Assembly (NCBI GenBank): GCA_003670425.1
Contig: QWRL01000047.1
Span: 1-13,317, forward strand
Reading direction: 5' to 3'
DNA length: 13,317 bases
Origin: Chloroflexota bacterium
Lineage (GTDB): Bacteria; Chloroflexota; Anaerolineae; Anaerolineales; UBA11657
The notes under the pieces are model-generated. The model was not told the DNA's origin and made no database searches. It worked only from the letters and a program-made list of their open reading frames with translations. How positions within the stretch are numbered: position 1 is the first letter of the stretch; every line of letters starts with the position of its first letter. Shown piece after piece: positions 1 to 7,338 of this stretch. Both the position numbers and the translations under genes were made by a program.

Positions 1-1180
1 CCAAAGCACGCACCGCGGCCAGCAGCAACTCGGCTGGTTCGCTGGTGGCCAGCGCTGCCAGCCGCTCCACCACGGCCGCATCACTGCTGCGGTGCAAGCG
101 CCTGGGCTGCGCATCCACCACTACACCGCCGCCAATGGTGGTTGAAGGCGAAGGCAGGCGCAGGATAAAGCGGTCGCCGGCAGCCGCTGCCACGGGCTGC
201 TGCAGTACAAGCTGCAGCCAGCCGCTTGCGCCGGGCGCAATTTGGCGCCCGCCAAGGCAGCGCGCACGCGCCAGCACTTCGGCCGCACCCACAAACAATT
301 TGACCTGCGTGTTGTGGCGCAGCGGGCGCGTTCCATGGCCTTCGGGCAAGTGGCGGTATTGCACATCCAGCAGGCGCGTGGGCAGCAGTGTGTCCGGCTG
401 CGCCACAACATCTCCGCGCCGCACTTGCGTGGTTGCCACGCCGCTCAGGTTTACGGCCACGCGGTTGCCCGGCCGCACCAGCGGCAATGCCGCCCGATGC
501 GTCTGCAGGCCGCGCACACGCGCCCGCAGGCCCGCGGGCAGAATGCTTACCTCGGCGCCAAGTTCCAGGCTGCCGCCCAGCAGTGTGCCCGTAACCACGG
601 TGCCAAAGCCCGGCAAAGTAAAAACGCGGTCCACCGGCAGGCGCGCGCGCGCGTTGTCAACGCGTGCGGGTGTTTGCGCCAGCACGGCCTGCAGCGCAGT
701 GAGCAATTGCGGCATGCCCGCGCCGGTGAGCGCGGACACGGGCAGCACGGCCGCACCGGCCAGTGTGGTGGGCAGCAGTGCTTCATGAATTTCGGCAGTC
801 ACCAATGCCAGCCAGTCCGCATCTTGCACCATGTCACACTTGGCCAACGCCACCACACCGGCAGCCACCCCCAACAAATCGAGTATTGCCAAGTGCTCGC
901 GCGTCTGCGGCATCAAGCCCTCATCCGCAGCAATCACAAAGAGCGCAGCATCCACCCCGCCCACTCCGGCCAGCATGTTCTCGATAAAATCGCGGTGGCC
1001 GGGCACATCCACAATGCCAACCGGGCCGACACCCGGCAGCTCAAACCATGCGAAGCCGAGATCGATGGTCATCTCGCGCTCGCGCTCTTCTTTGAGGCGG
1101 TCTGGATGTGTGCCGGTTAGGGCTTGAACAAGGGTGGACTTGCCGTGGTCCACATGCCCGGCAGTGCAAATAACGGCCAT
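1..1180 (-). CDS. selB: Selenocysteine-specific translation elongation factor SelB (partial, C-terminus off the left edge)
   Basis: SelB is the GTPase that brings selenocysteinyl-tRNA to the ribosome at UGA codons marked by a SECIS hairpin. From the ATG at 1180, 393 codons are visible and the frame is open to the window edge. The G1 loop GHVDHGKS is at residues 8-15, the switch region MTIDLGFA at 37-44, DVPGH (G3) at 58-62 and a G4-like AKCD at 113-116. The form MTIDLGFA separates SelB from EF-Tu and IF2. EF-Tu-like beta-barrel domains II and III follow from about residue 175. The missing end should hold the winged-helix SECIS-binding domains. The usual N or T of G4 is alanine here. The start lies 12 bases after the stop of the coiled-coil gene, so the two are probably co-transcribed. 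No selenoprotein gene, selA or tRNA-Sec is visible in the window. Family assignment is firm. Confidence 0.93.
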   Translation of the reverse strand, partial: MAVICTAGHVDHGKSTLVQALTGTHPDRLKEEREREMTIDLGFAWFELPGVGPVGIVDVPGHRDFIENMLAGVGGVDAALFVIAADEGLMPQTREHLAILDLLGVAAGVVALAKCDMVQDADWLALVTAEIHEALLPTTLAGAAVLPVSALTGAGMPQLLTALQAVLAQTPARVDNARARLPVDRVFTLPGFGTVVTGTLLGGSLELGAEVSILPAGLRARVRGLQTHRAALPLVRPGNRVAVNLSGVATTQVRRGDVVAQPDTLLPTRLLDVQYRHLPEGHGTRPLRHNTQVKLFVGAAEVLARARCLGGRQIAPGASGWLQLVLQQPVAAAAGDRFILRLPSPSTTIGGGVVVDAQPRRLHRSSDAAVVERLAALATSEPAELLLAAVRAL

Positions 1181-1192
1181 GGGCGCGCCGGA

Positions 1193-2368
1193 TTAGCGCA
1201 CGCGGGTTTGCGGCTGCTCGTATGCGGACAGTGCCTCGTGAATAATTTCGAGCAGCGCTTTGAGACGCGTTTGGTCGGTTTTTTGAAAAGCGCGCAACAG
1301 GTCGGCTGCATCCCGCGCGCCCTGTTCCACAACTGCCAGCCGGGCCAATTCCACGCTGTGGCGGTTGAGGTGTTCGCGCCATTGCTCGTCACGACTCAAG
1401 AGGTGCGCGTTCCACTTGCGCTGGTCAGCGGCTGCAAACTCGTTCCACTCTTCCAGCATGCGGTCCGTGAGCAGGCGCTGCGCCTCGCGCGCTTCAACCA
1501 CCGCGCGGTCCAGGCGCGCAGTCTGGTCGCCAAAGGATTGCGCCGTGCGCTGCATTTCGCGGTGTGACTCGGCGTAGATGTCCATGCGCTGGCTGAACTC
1601 ACGCAACAGCGTTTCAGACGCCGTCAAAGCCGCCTGCACCTCGCGCGCGCCACGCTCGCGTTCCAGCTGCACCAGATTTTGCTGCTCCAGCCACGCAGCC
1701 TGCTTGGTGTGGCGTTCGGTTTCCATGCCAAGCATCTCGCCCACGCGTGCATCGCTGCGCACAGCCACATCCTGCATCACATCGGCACGCGCCTTCAGCT
1801 CATCCACGCGCCGCCGCGCCTGCTGCAGCTCGCTGTACATGTCAGTCATGCGCTTGGCATCCTGGCGGCGCTGCTCCTGAATGCTGGCCAGCGCAGCCGT
1901 GCGCTCGCCATCGCCGCGCACCACCACATCAAGGCGCTGGCGCATATCGCCGGCCATTTGAAACAGGCGCATCTCGCCTTCTTTGCGCGCCGCCAGTTCG
2001 TCAACCACCCGCAGCGCTTCTACGCGCTTCAGCAGGTCTGCCAGCTGGCCGTTAACTAAGTCGCGATCCTGCAGCCGGTGCTTCTCGGCTTCGCGCTCTG
2101 CTTTGCTGCGGCGCTGCTCCACACCATCGAGAAGCTGGCCAATCTCGCCGCGCAACTGGTCCAGCAAGTCCGGCACCTTGGTGGACTGCACAGCTGCAGC
2201 ACGCGCCTTTTGCAGGTCTGCCTCAAACTCTGCCACCCGCGCCAGCAGCTGGCGCTGCGCCGTCTCCAGTGCGGCAAGCTGCTCGTGCATTGCAGCCAGC
2301 AGCTTGCGGTCCTTCATGCGCTGCTCTTCGAGCCACTCAACAGCGCTGTTTGCTTGAACCTCTGGCAT
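1193..2368 (-). CDS. Long coiled-coil protein of unknown function, upstream of selB
   Basis: I do not recognise a named family. The 391-residue product has no signal peptide or membrane segment. It is almost entirely helical and charged, rich in E, R, Q, A and L, with heptad-like spacing from about residue 10 to 340; examples are the stretches near LAALETAQRQLLARVAEF and MYSELQQARRRVDELKARA. Only short breaks occur, and tryptophans cluster near the C-terminus (EEWNEF, KWNAH, EQWREH). This suggests a cytoplasmic rod or scaffold. Two starts are possible, MPNMPEV at 2377 or MPEV at 2368. I chose 2368 because a perfect TATAAT at 2376-2381 overlaps the upstream ATG and sits 7 bases before this one, which fits a leaderless mRNA. 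The stop (TAA) is 12 bases before selB, so they probably form an operon. A link to selenocysteine decoding is not implied by the protein itself. Confidence 0.8.
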   Translation of the reverse strand: MPEVQANSAVEWLEEQRMKDRKLLAAMHEQLAALETAQRQLLARVAEFEADLQKARAAAVQSTKVPDLLDQLRGEIGQLLDGVEQRRSKAEREAEKHRLQDRDLVNGQLADLLKRVEALRVVDELAARKEGEMRLFQMAGDMRQRLDVVVRGDGERTAALASIQEQRRQDAKRMTDMYSELQQARRRVDELKARADVMQDVAVRSDARVGEMLGMETERHTKQAAWLEQQNLVQLERERGAREVQAALTASETLLREFSQRMDIYAESHREMQRTAQSFGDQTARLDRAVVEAREAQRLLTDRMLEEWNEFAAADQRKWNAHLLSRDEQWREHLNRHSVELARLAVVEQGARDAADLLRAFQKTDQTRLKALLEIIHEALSAYEQPQTRVR

Positions 2369-2375
2369 GTTGGGC

Positions 2376-2381
2376 ATTATA
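2376..2381 (-). promoter_or_regulatory. Promoter -10 box for the coiled-coil/selB operon
   Basis: A perfect TATAAT on the minus strand ends 7 bases before the ATG at 2368. No clear -35 hexamer is visible at 16-18 bases spacing. Transcription would begin at or next to the start codon, giving a leaderless message. The box decides the start, because the alternative ATG at 2377 lies inside the hexamer. Confidence 0.55.
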
Positions 2382-2404
2382 CATTCGCACTTATTGCATG
2401 CGTG

Positions 2405-2434
2405 TTGACACGCCCGCAGCGCAACGGCTATCAT
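2405..2434 (+). promoter_or_regulatory. Sigma-70-type promoter for the glycosyltransferase pair, probably leaderless
   Basis: A perfect -35 TTGACA (2405-2410) is followed by an 18-base spacer and TATCAT (2429-2434), five of six matches to the -10 consensus. Only six bases (GCCGCC) separate it from the ATG at 2441. No Shine-Dalgarno sequence precedes that ATG. The expected transcription start therefore falls on or next to the start codon. Confidence 0.7.
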
Positions 2435-2440
2435 GCCGCC

Positions 2441-3547
2441 ATGCGAATTGCAATTGATGCGCGCCTGCCGTATTACACGCAGGGCGGGATTAGCAGCTAT
2501 GTGCGCGCCTTGATGACACAGCTGCCCGTGCAGGACAGCGCCAATGACTACCTCATGCTGCATGCGCGGCGCGCGGCACTGCTGCCCGTGGCGGCCGGCG
2601 CACGCTCAGTGCGCTGCTGGACGCCCGCCCATCACCGCCTCGAACGCCTGGCACTGGCCGTGGAACTGTGGCCGCACCGGCCACAGTTGCTGCACTCGCC
2701 CGATTTCATCGGGCCGCTGGCAGCCGGCTGGCGCTCGGTGATCACCATCCATGACCTCACCTTTCTGATCTACCCGCAGTTCCTCACGGCTGAGAGCCGC
2801 CGCTACTACAACCAACAGATCACCGCGTCGGTGCGCGGCGCGCAAGCCATCCTCGCCGACTCAGAAGCCACGCGCCAGGACATTCTGGAGCGCCTGCCAG
2901 TTCCAGCGGACTGCGTGCACACCGTGCACCTGGCGCAGGATGCGCGCTTTGCACCCCAGCCGCAGCCGGCAGTTGCCGCCATGCGCACGCGCCACGCACT
3001 GCCGGATGAGTATTTTCTGTTTGTGGGCACCTTCGAGCCGCGCAAAAATCTGCCGGCATTACTGCGCGCGTATGCACTTGTGCGCCAGCAGCTGCCGGAT
3101 GCGCCGGCACTTGTGCTGGCGGGAAACAGCGGCTGGCTGCAGCCCGAATTGCAAACCCAAGCCGCAGGGCTGCACCTGCAAAAACATTTGCTGCTGCGCC
3201 CGGATTTTCCTGCAGAGGATTTGCCGGCGCTTTATACCGGCGCCAGCGTTCTGGCGCTGCCCTCGCACTACGAGGGCTTCGGCATGCCAGTGCTCGAAGC
3301 CATGGCATGCGGTACGCCAGTTGTAATTTCCGAGCGCGGCTCACTGCCGGAAATTGCCGGCGGCGCAGCCATCAGCTGCGCGCCAGATGACGATGCGTCC
3401 ATTGCAAGTGCACTGCAAAGCGCGCTCAGCGACACCGCACTGCGCTCGCAAGTGCGGGCCGCCGGCCTGGCACGCGCTGCCACTTTTTCCTGGGAGCGCT
3501 GCTGCCGGGAAACGCTGCGCGTCTATCATGCGGTGCTGCATGGCTAA
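2441..3547 (+). CDS. Glycosyltransferase, GT4 family (GT-B fold)
   Basis: The 368-residue product is a retaining GT-B glycosyltransferase that should transfer a sugar from a nucleotide-sugar donor to a lipid-linked or growing glycan at the cytoplasmic membrane face. The N-terminal acceptor half begins MRIAIDARLP and has the GGISSY glycine loop at 15-20 and IHDLTF at 103-108. The donor half carries FVGTFEPRKN (194-203), whose R201 and K202 normally contact the donor phosphates, and the E-x7-E motif (E278, E286) within HYEGFGMPVLEAMACGTP. Length is typical and no membrane segment is seen. The start is fixed by the promoter six bases upstream. The last 8 bases overlap the next glycosyltransferase, so the pair is probably translationally coupled. 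Donor and acceptor cannot be read from sequence. Family is firm, substrate unknown. Confidence 0.92.
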   Translation: MRIAIDARLPYYTQGGISSYVRALMTQLPVQDSANDYLMLHARRAALLPVAAGARSVRCWTPAHHRLERLALAVELWPHRPQLLHSPDFIGPLAAGWRSVITIHDLTFLIYPQFLTAESRRYYNQQITASVRGAQAILADSEATRQDILERLPVPADCVHTVHLAQDARFAPQPQPAVAAMRTRHALPDEYFLFVGTFEPRKNLPALLRAYALVRQQLPDAPALVLAGNSGWLQPELQTQAAGLHLQKHLLLRPDFPAEDLPALYTGASVLALPSHYEGFGMPVLEAMACGTPVVISERGSLPEIAGGAAISCAPDDDASIASALQSALSDTALRSQVRAAGLARAATFSWERCCRETLRVYHAVLHG

Positions 3548-4760
3548 GCTGCTGCTGCTCACACCCGGGCTGCCGTTTCCGCCGATGCAGGGCACCGCGC
3601 TGCGCAACTGGGGCATCATCTCCGGCCTCGCAGCGCGCCACCGCATCACGCTGCTTTCGTTTGCGCGCACTGCAGCCGCGGCAGCCCCGGAGCTGCTGGC
3701 CGCGTGCGAGCGCGTCGTGCTTGTGCCACAGCCGCAGCGCAGCATAGCTGCGCGCCTGGCCACACTTGCCCTCTCTGCGCAGCCGGACTTGGCGCTGCGC
3801 CTGAGCTCGCGCCAGTATGCGCACCAGCTGCAGACGCTGCTCGCAGCAGCTGACTTTGCGGTTATCCAGGTGGAAGGGCTTGAGCTGGGCCGCTACATGC
3901 CAATGCTGCGCGCCTACCAGCAGCGCCATCCAGCGGCACGCATTATTTATGATGCGCACAACGCTGAAGCGCTGCTGCAGCAAAGTGCTGCATTGGTCGC
4001 GGCGCGCAATCCTGCGCACTGGCTGGCAGCCGCTTACTCGCGCATACAGCTGCCGCGCCTGCAGCGCTTTGAGCGCGCTGTGTGCGCCAGTGCGGACGCC
4101 ATCACCTGCGTCTCGGCAGCTGATGCTGCGGCACTGCGCGCATTGCACAGCAGTGCGCAGCCGGTGCTGGTGCCCAACGGCATTTGGCTGCGGGATTACC
4201 CGCAGTTGCCTGCGCCGCCGGAAACGCACACTCCGCAGCTGCTATTCACCGGCAAGATGGATTACCGCCCCAATGTAGACGGCGTGTTGTGGTTTGCCGG
4301 TGCGGTGCTGCCGCTTGTGCAGCTCATTGTGCCGGGCGCAGAGTTTGTGGTGGCCGGGCGTGACCCGGCGCCGGCGGTACAGCGCCTCGCAGGCCGGGCC
4401 GGCGTGCGCGTTACCGGCGAACTTGCCGACTTGCGCGCGTGCATGGCGCGCGCCACTCTTTATGTTGTGCCGCTGCGCATGGGCGGCGGCACGCGCTTCA
4501 AAATCCTGGAGGCAATGGCGCAAGCGCGCGCCGTGGTGTCCACCCAAATCGGCGCCGCGGGCTTTGCGGTCCAAAATCAACGCGAGCTATTGATCGCGGA
4601 CTCACCGACTGCGCTGGCAGACGCCATCATCAGCCTGCTGCAGGACGCGGGCAAGCGCAATGCGCTGTGCAGCGCGGCGCGGGCGTTCGTTGCCCAAAAC
4701 CATGACTGGAGCGCGATTCTGCCCACGCTGGAAGCCGTGTACTCCCAGCCCGGCAAGTGA
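3540..4760 (+). CDS. Glycosyltransferase, GT4-like sugar transferase (similar to PEP-CTERM/exosortase-associated type)
   Basis: The 406-residue product is a second GT-B glycosyltransferase. The start (MAKLLLLTPG) overlaps the end of the upstream gene by 8 bases in another frame, so the two are co-expressed. Seen: an N-terminal acceptor domain with LPFPPMQGTALRNW (11-24), YDAHNAE at 137-143, a donor domain opening with FTGKMDYRPN at 236-245, and PLRMGGGTRFKILEAMA at 311-327, whose R319, K321 and E324 lie where the donor-binding site is in this family. The combination of YDAHNAE, GKMDYRPN and MGGGTRFKILEAMA resembles the sugar transferases often found in exopolysaccharide or exosortase clusters, but no exosortase is visible here. 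It likely acts at the inner membrane face in surface glycan assembly. The TGA stop lies 12 bases from the end of the convergent membrane-protein operon. Confidence 0.9.
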   Translation: MAKLLLLTPGLPFPPMQGTALRNWGIISGLAARHRITLLSFARTAAAAAPELLAACERVVLVPQPQRSIAARLATLALSAQPDLALRLSSRQYAHQLQTLLAAADFAVIQVEGLELGRYMPMLRAYQQRHPAARIIYDAHNAEALLQQSAALVAARNPAHWLAAAYSRIQLPRLQRFERAVCASADAITCVSAADAAALRALHSSAQPVLVPNGIWLRDYPQLPAPPETHTPQLLFTGKMDYRPNVDGVLWFAGAVLPLVQLIVPGAEFVVAGRDPAPAVQRLAGRAGVRVTGELADLRACMARATLYVVPLRMGGGTRFKILEAMAQARAVVSTQIGAAGFAVQNQRELLIADSPTALADAIISLLQDAGKRNALCSAARAFVAQNHDWSAILPTLEAVYSQPGK

Positions 4761-4789
4761 ACGCGCAGCACATCAGCCCAGCTTGCCGG
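4750..4789. terminator. Inverted repeat between convergent genes, possible shared terminator
   Basis: CCGGCAAG at 4750-4757 is repeated inverted as CTTGCCGG at 4782-4789, an 8-bp stem around a 24-base loop holding both stop codons and the 12-base gap between convergent genes. No T-run follows on either strand and the loop is long. It would terminate weakly if at all, but no other candidate lies between the two operons. Confidence 0.25.
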
Positions 4790-6173
4790 CCAGTGCCTCC
4801 ACCATCCGGCTTGCAGCGGGCACCAGCCACTGTGGGTTAATTCCCAGCAGCAGCACAGCGGCGGCACCCAGCAGCGCCAACCCGACCAGCACCGCACTCT
4901 CTGGTTCCGTCTCGGGCGGGGGTTGGGGCAGGGGCTCAAACAGCGCCCACATCAGGCGCACGTGGGCAACCAGCACGCCCAGCCCTGCCAGCACCAGCGC
5001 TGCCGCCAGCCAAAACTCCTGCACCGCTAAAATGCGCAGCACGGTCCAGCGCACAGCGAAACCGGCCGTCAGCGGCAAGCCGGCCAGCGACAACCCGCCG
5101 GCCAGCGCCGCCAGCGTGGCAAATGGCTGCGCGTGCGCGCGGCCGCGCAAGCTGTCCACATCTGCATCGCCGCTAGCGGCCAGCGCGCCCACACCCACCG
5201 CCCACACCGCCAGCGCCGGCACGCGCATCACCAGCAGCGCCGCCGCAGCCACCAGCCCGGCCGGCGTGCGCGTTCCCACCGCCAGCAGGATTGCGCCCCA
5301 CTCCACCAGCACCGCGTAGCCCGCCAACCGGCCATAGTTGCGCTGCGCAAATGCCAGCGTACCGCTCACCACAATCAGGCCGGTGCCCGCAAACCGCAGC
5401 ATTGCAAACAACAGCGCGCTGTTGCGCAGCCAGTCAAATTGCGCCAGCGCATCCATCAAAAATAAAAGTACGGCTGCGGGCAGAAACGCCCACAGAAACG
5501 CAGCCGCAACTGCGGGAGCTTCCTGCCCCACTGCCGGCACCCAGCCATGGAAGGGAACTGCTGCCAGCATGATGGCGAAGCCGGCGCATAGCGCCCAACT
5601 TGCCTGCGTCAGGAACTGCGTGCTCTCCGGCCCGGAACCCGCCAGCTCCAGCTGCCAACCCGCAAGCAGAATGAACGGTACGCCCAGCGTCACCGTCACC
5701 AGCAGCCGCAACGCACCCCGCGCCGCACGGTGCGCGCCATCCGCCAGCAGCAGCACCGCCAGCGCAGCGCTCAGCTCCAAAAACAATGCCGCAAACAGCA
5801 GCGGCTGCACAAAGATGGTAGCCGCCAGCAGCGGCAGCAACAGCAGCGCCGCCGGCACAAAGCTGCCCGTCAGCCGCCCGTCCAGCCCGCACATAAAAAA
5901 CGGCAGCGCCGCCATAAAATAAAACACAAGCACCGGCCGGTCTTCCACTGCAAACACAAACGCGCGCCCGAAAATATTGAAGCTGGCGCTCAAGCGCACA
6001 TCGCTGCCACCCACAACCGCCAGCTGATCGAGCGGGATCTGCAGCGCCAGCACGGCCAGCAGCAAAACCGTAACGCACGCAAGCATGCTTTGCAGCCAGC
6101 TCCAGCGCCACAGCAGCGCACACAGCGCAGCCGCTGCCACCGGCACCGCCATAAACAGCAGCGGCACGCTCAT
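4773..6173 (-). CDS. NuoM/NuoN-like membrane subunit (proton-translocating antiporter family), degenerate in channel residues
   Basis: The 466-residue product is almost wholly hydrophobic, with about 13-14 predicted membrane helices as in NuoM, NuoN and MrpD. Supporting landmarks are LELS with E133 where these proteins carry the TM5 glutamate, PFHGWVPA at 207-214 matching the usual PFHxWLP loop, GLPLT at 365-369 before TM12, and a C-terminal GINPQWL resembling the GxYPxP ending of NuoM/N. Unusually, the TM7 lysine expected shortly after EAP (218-220) is absent, the segment reading FLWAFLPAAV. The lysine of the usual DLKRLxAYSS motif is also replaced (NYGRLAGYAV, 279-288). E133 is thus one of few channel charges left, so coupled proton transport is doubtful. 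It is the last gene of a minus-strand operon. Its ATG overlaps the TGA that would end the preceding gene if that gene's TAG were not there. Family clear, exact subunit name uncertain. Confidence 0.82.
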   Translation of the reverse strand: MSVPLLFMAVPVAAAALCALLWRWSWLQSMLACVTVLLLAVLALQIPLDQLAVVGGSDVRLSASFNIFGRAFVFAVEDRPVLVFYFMAALPFFMCGLDGRLTGSFVPAALLLLPLLAATIFVQPLLFAALFLELSAALAVLLLADGAHRAARGALRLLVTVTLGVPFILLAGWQLELAGSGPESTQFLTQASWALCAGFAIMLAAVPFHGWVPAVGQEAPAVAAAFLWAFLPAAVLLFLMDALAQFDWLRNSALLFAMLRFAGTGLIVVSGTLAFAQRNYGRLAGYAVLVEWGAILLAVGTRTPAGLVAAAALLVMRVPALAVWAVGVGALAASGDADVDSLRGRAHAQPFATLAALAGGLSLAGLPLTAGFAVRWTVLRILAVQEFWLAAALVLAGLGVLVAHVRLMWALFEPLPQPPPETEPESAVLVGLALLGAAAVLLLGINPQWLVPAASRMVEALAGKLG

Positions 6174-6217
6174 GCCGCGCTGCCGTCCGGCTCCGCCGCG
6201 GGCTGCATGCGCGCCCG

Positions 6218-6835
6218 CTAACTTACAGCCACCGCCCCGGCCACATCCACCGCCGCCATCATCCAGATCACCGCCAGCGCCGGCTCAACCGCAGCATAAA
6301 AAATTCCAAAGCCCTGCAGAATACTAAGCAGCCCGCAGCCGGTCTTGAGCGGCTCACTGGTGAGGCCCACGCTCAGCAGCCCAAGGCACACCAGCAGCGC
6401 TGCGGCCTGCAGCACCGGCCCTTCAATGCCCGGCAGTGCCGGCGTCATGCGCGCGTACAGCTGCGCCCCCAACACCATTGCCAGAATGGCGGCAAACACC
6501 CGGAATGGCAGGCGCCGCAGCACCGCTGAGTCACGCCAGCCGCCCGCCCCCGGCTGTGCTCCGGCTGCAAAGTCCAGCGCGGCGCATTGATGCGCGGTTG
6601 TGTAAAGCACCAGCGCTGCCAGCAAGCCCACCAGCATCTTGATGCCCGCCAACTGCGCCGCAAGCACGCGCGTGTGCAGCAAGCCCACAAGCACGGATTG
6701 AACTGCAAAGGCGCCAATCACCATCCGCCGCTCGTCCAGCAGAATGAGCGTGATCAAAGTCAGGCCCACACCAGCCAGTGCCGGCAAAATTACCAGCGTG
6801 CCAAGGCGCGCCACCAGCTCCGCAAAAGTTGGCAA
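6218..6835 (-). CDS. HyfE/NuoK-like polytopic membrane protein
   Basis: A 205-residue product with about seven hydrophobic helices, resembling hydrogenase-4 component E (about 216 residues), whose C-terminal half is NuoK-like. The best landmarks are the C-terminal SEPLKTGCGLL and GIFYAAVEPALAVIW, with glutamates inside or next to helices as in the NuoK fold. The start is probably TTG at 6835 (MPTFAELVARL after initiation), preceded by GGTGGAG at 8 bases. It lies just after the TAG (6838-6840) that ends the upstream frame. No in-frame ATG or better GTG exists nearby. The frame stops at TAG (6218-6220). If that codon were read, 15 more residues would follow to a TGA overlapping the next gene's ATG as ATGA, the usual tight operon junction. 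The TAG may therefore be a recent nonsense change. NuoK-like identity is a pattern judgement. Confidence 0.65.
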   Translation of the reverse strand: MPTFAELVARLGTLVILPALAGVGLTLITLILLDERRMVIGAFAVQSVLVGLLHTRVLAAQLAGIKMLVGLLAALVLYTTAHQCAALDFAAGAQPGAGGWRDSAVLRRLPFRVFAAILAMVLGAQLYARMTPALPGIEGPVLQAAALLVCLGLLSVGLTSEPLKTGCGLLSILQGFGIFYAAVEPALAVIWMMAAVDVAGAVAVS

Positions 6836-6837
6836 AT

Positions 6838-7299
6838 CTACAACTCCACCAACAGCACCGCCAGCAGCGCGCCCACCAGCATCCACAGCACGCCGCCGTC
6901 CCCCTCCAGCACGGCAGCGGCTACGCGCAGCGTGCGCCCGCTGCTGCGGTATCCCTGCCACGCACCCGCGTACAAACTTTGCCAACCCGGAAACTCCGGC
7001 GCTCCAAGCCAGCGCCGCATCCAACCCACAACCACCGGCCGCAAGTGCCAGAGCACAAGCGCCGCGCCGCTCACCAGCAGCACGCACCCCACGGCCAGCA
7101 AATTCGCAGCCGGCTGCGTTGTGCCATCCGCCGTACCAAGCATGCGGCCCAGCGCATCCGGCGCACTGCCCACCGCCACCGCAAATGCCAGCGGCGCCCC
7201 CAACCCAAACAGATACGCCGTGCTCGTGAACGGCTCGCTCCAGTTTGGCGCGGCACCCGGCCGCAGCGCCTGCCGCAGTGTGCCCGCTGCCATCAACAT
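6838..7299 (-). CDS. C-terminal part of the split NuoL/M-like membrane protein
   Basis: A 153-codon open frame starting at an internal ATG (MLMAAGTLRQ) and ending in TAG. It has three or four hydrophobic helices. The last part, with YAGAWQGYRSSG, a charged stretch and then LEGDGGVLWMLVGALLAV, looks like the C-terminal end of NuoL/HyfB-type proteins. It lies in the same reading frame as the upstream ORF that stops at 7336. The two are separated only by 12 codons, three of them TGA counting the upstream stop. I infer one ancestral gene of about 534 codons (6838-8442). Whether this part is made separately, by readthrough or not at all cannot be decided from sequence. No Shine-Dalgarno sequence is evident before 7299. 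The HyfE-like gene starts within three bases of its end. Confidence 0.6.
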   Translation of the reverse strand: MLMAAGTLRQALRPGAAPNWSEPFTSTAYLFGLGAPLAFAVAVGSAPDALGRMLGTADGTTQPAANLLAVGCVLLVSGAALVLWHLRPVVVGWMRRWLGAPEFPGWQSLYAGAWQGYRSSGRTLRVAAAVLEGDGGVLWMLVGALLAVLLVEL

Positions 7300-7308
7300 T
7301 AGTGCCCA

Positions 7309-7338
7309 TCAAAGTCAAAGCAGCCCGCCCGCTGCTCA
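7309..7338 (-). other. Cluster of three in-frame TGA codons breaking the NuoL/M-like frame
   Basis: TGA occurs at 7336-7338, 7315-7317 and 7309-7311 (minus strand) in one frame, with open frame on both sides. The last two lie in a perfect tandem repeat, CTTTGACTTTGA. Both other frames are also closed in or near this stretch, so a single frameshift does not repair the gene. Reading the TGAs as a hydrophobic residue gives a plausible membrane helix. Confidence 0.85.

Noticed and set aside
45..1120. Long + strand open frames opposite selB
   Set aside because: They are antisense shadows of a well-supported SelB frame, with Arg/Ala/His-rich composition typical of GC-rich antisense frames.
1193..2563. 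N-terminal extension of the coiled-coil protein to 2563
   Set aside because: The extra 65 residues run through the divergent promoter and into the glycosyltransferase coding region, and read as shadow sequence.
4773..4775. Global UGA-to-Trp recoding
   Set aside because: TGA ends the NuoM/N-like gene, the second glycosyltransferase and nrdJ at natural C-termini, and Trp is written TGG throughout.
7309..7338. Selenocysteine insertion at the in-frame TGAs, prompted by selB in the window
   Set aside because: Three UGAs within 10 codons of a membrane helix do not fit any known selenoprotein, and no redox motif or obvious SECIS hairpin was seen. Kept only as an unlikely alternative.
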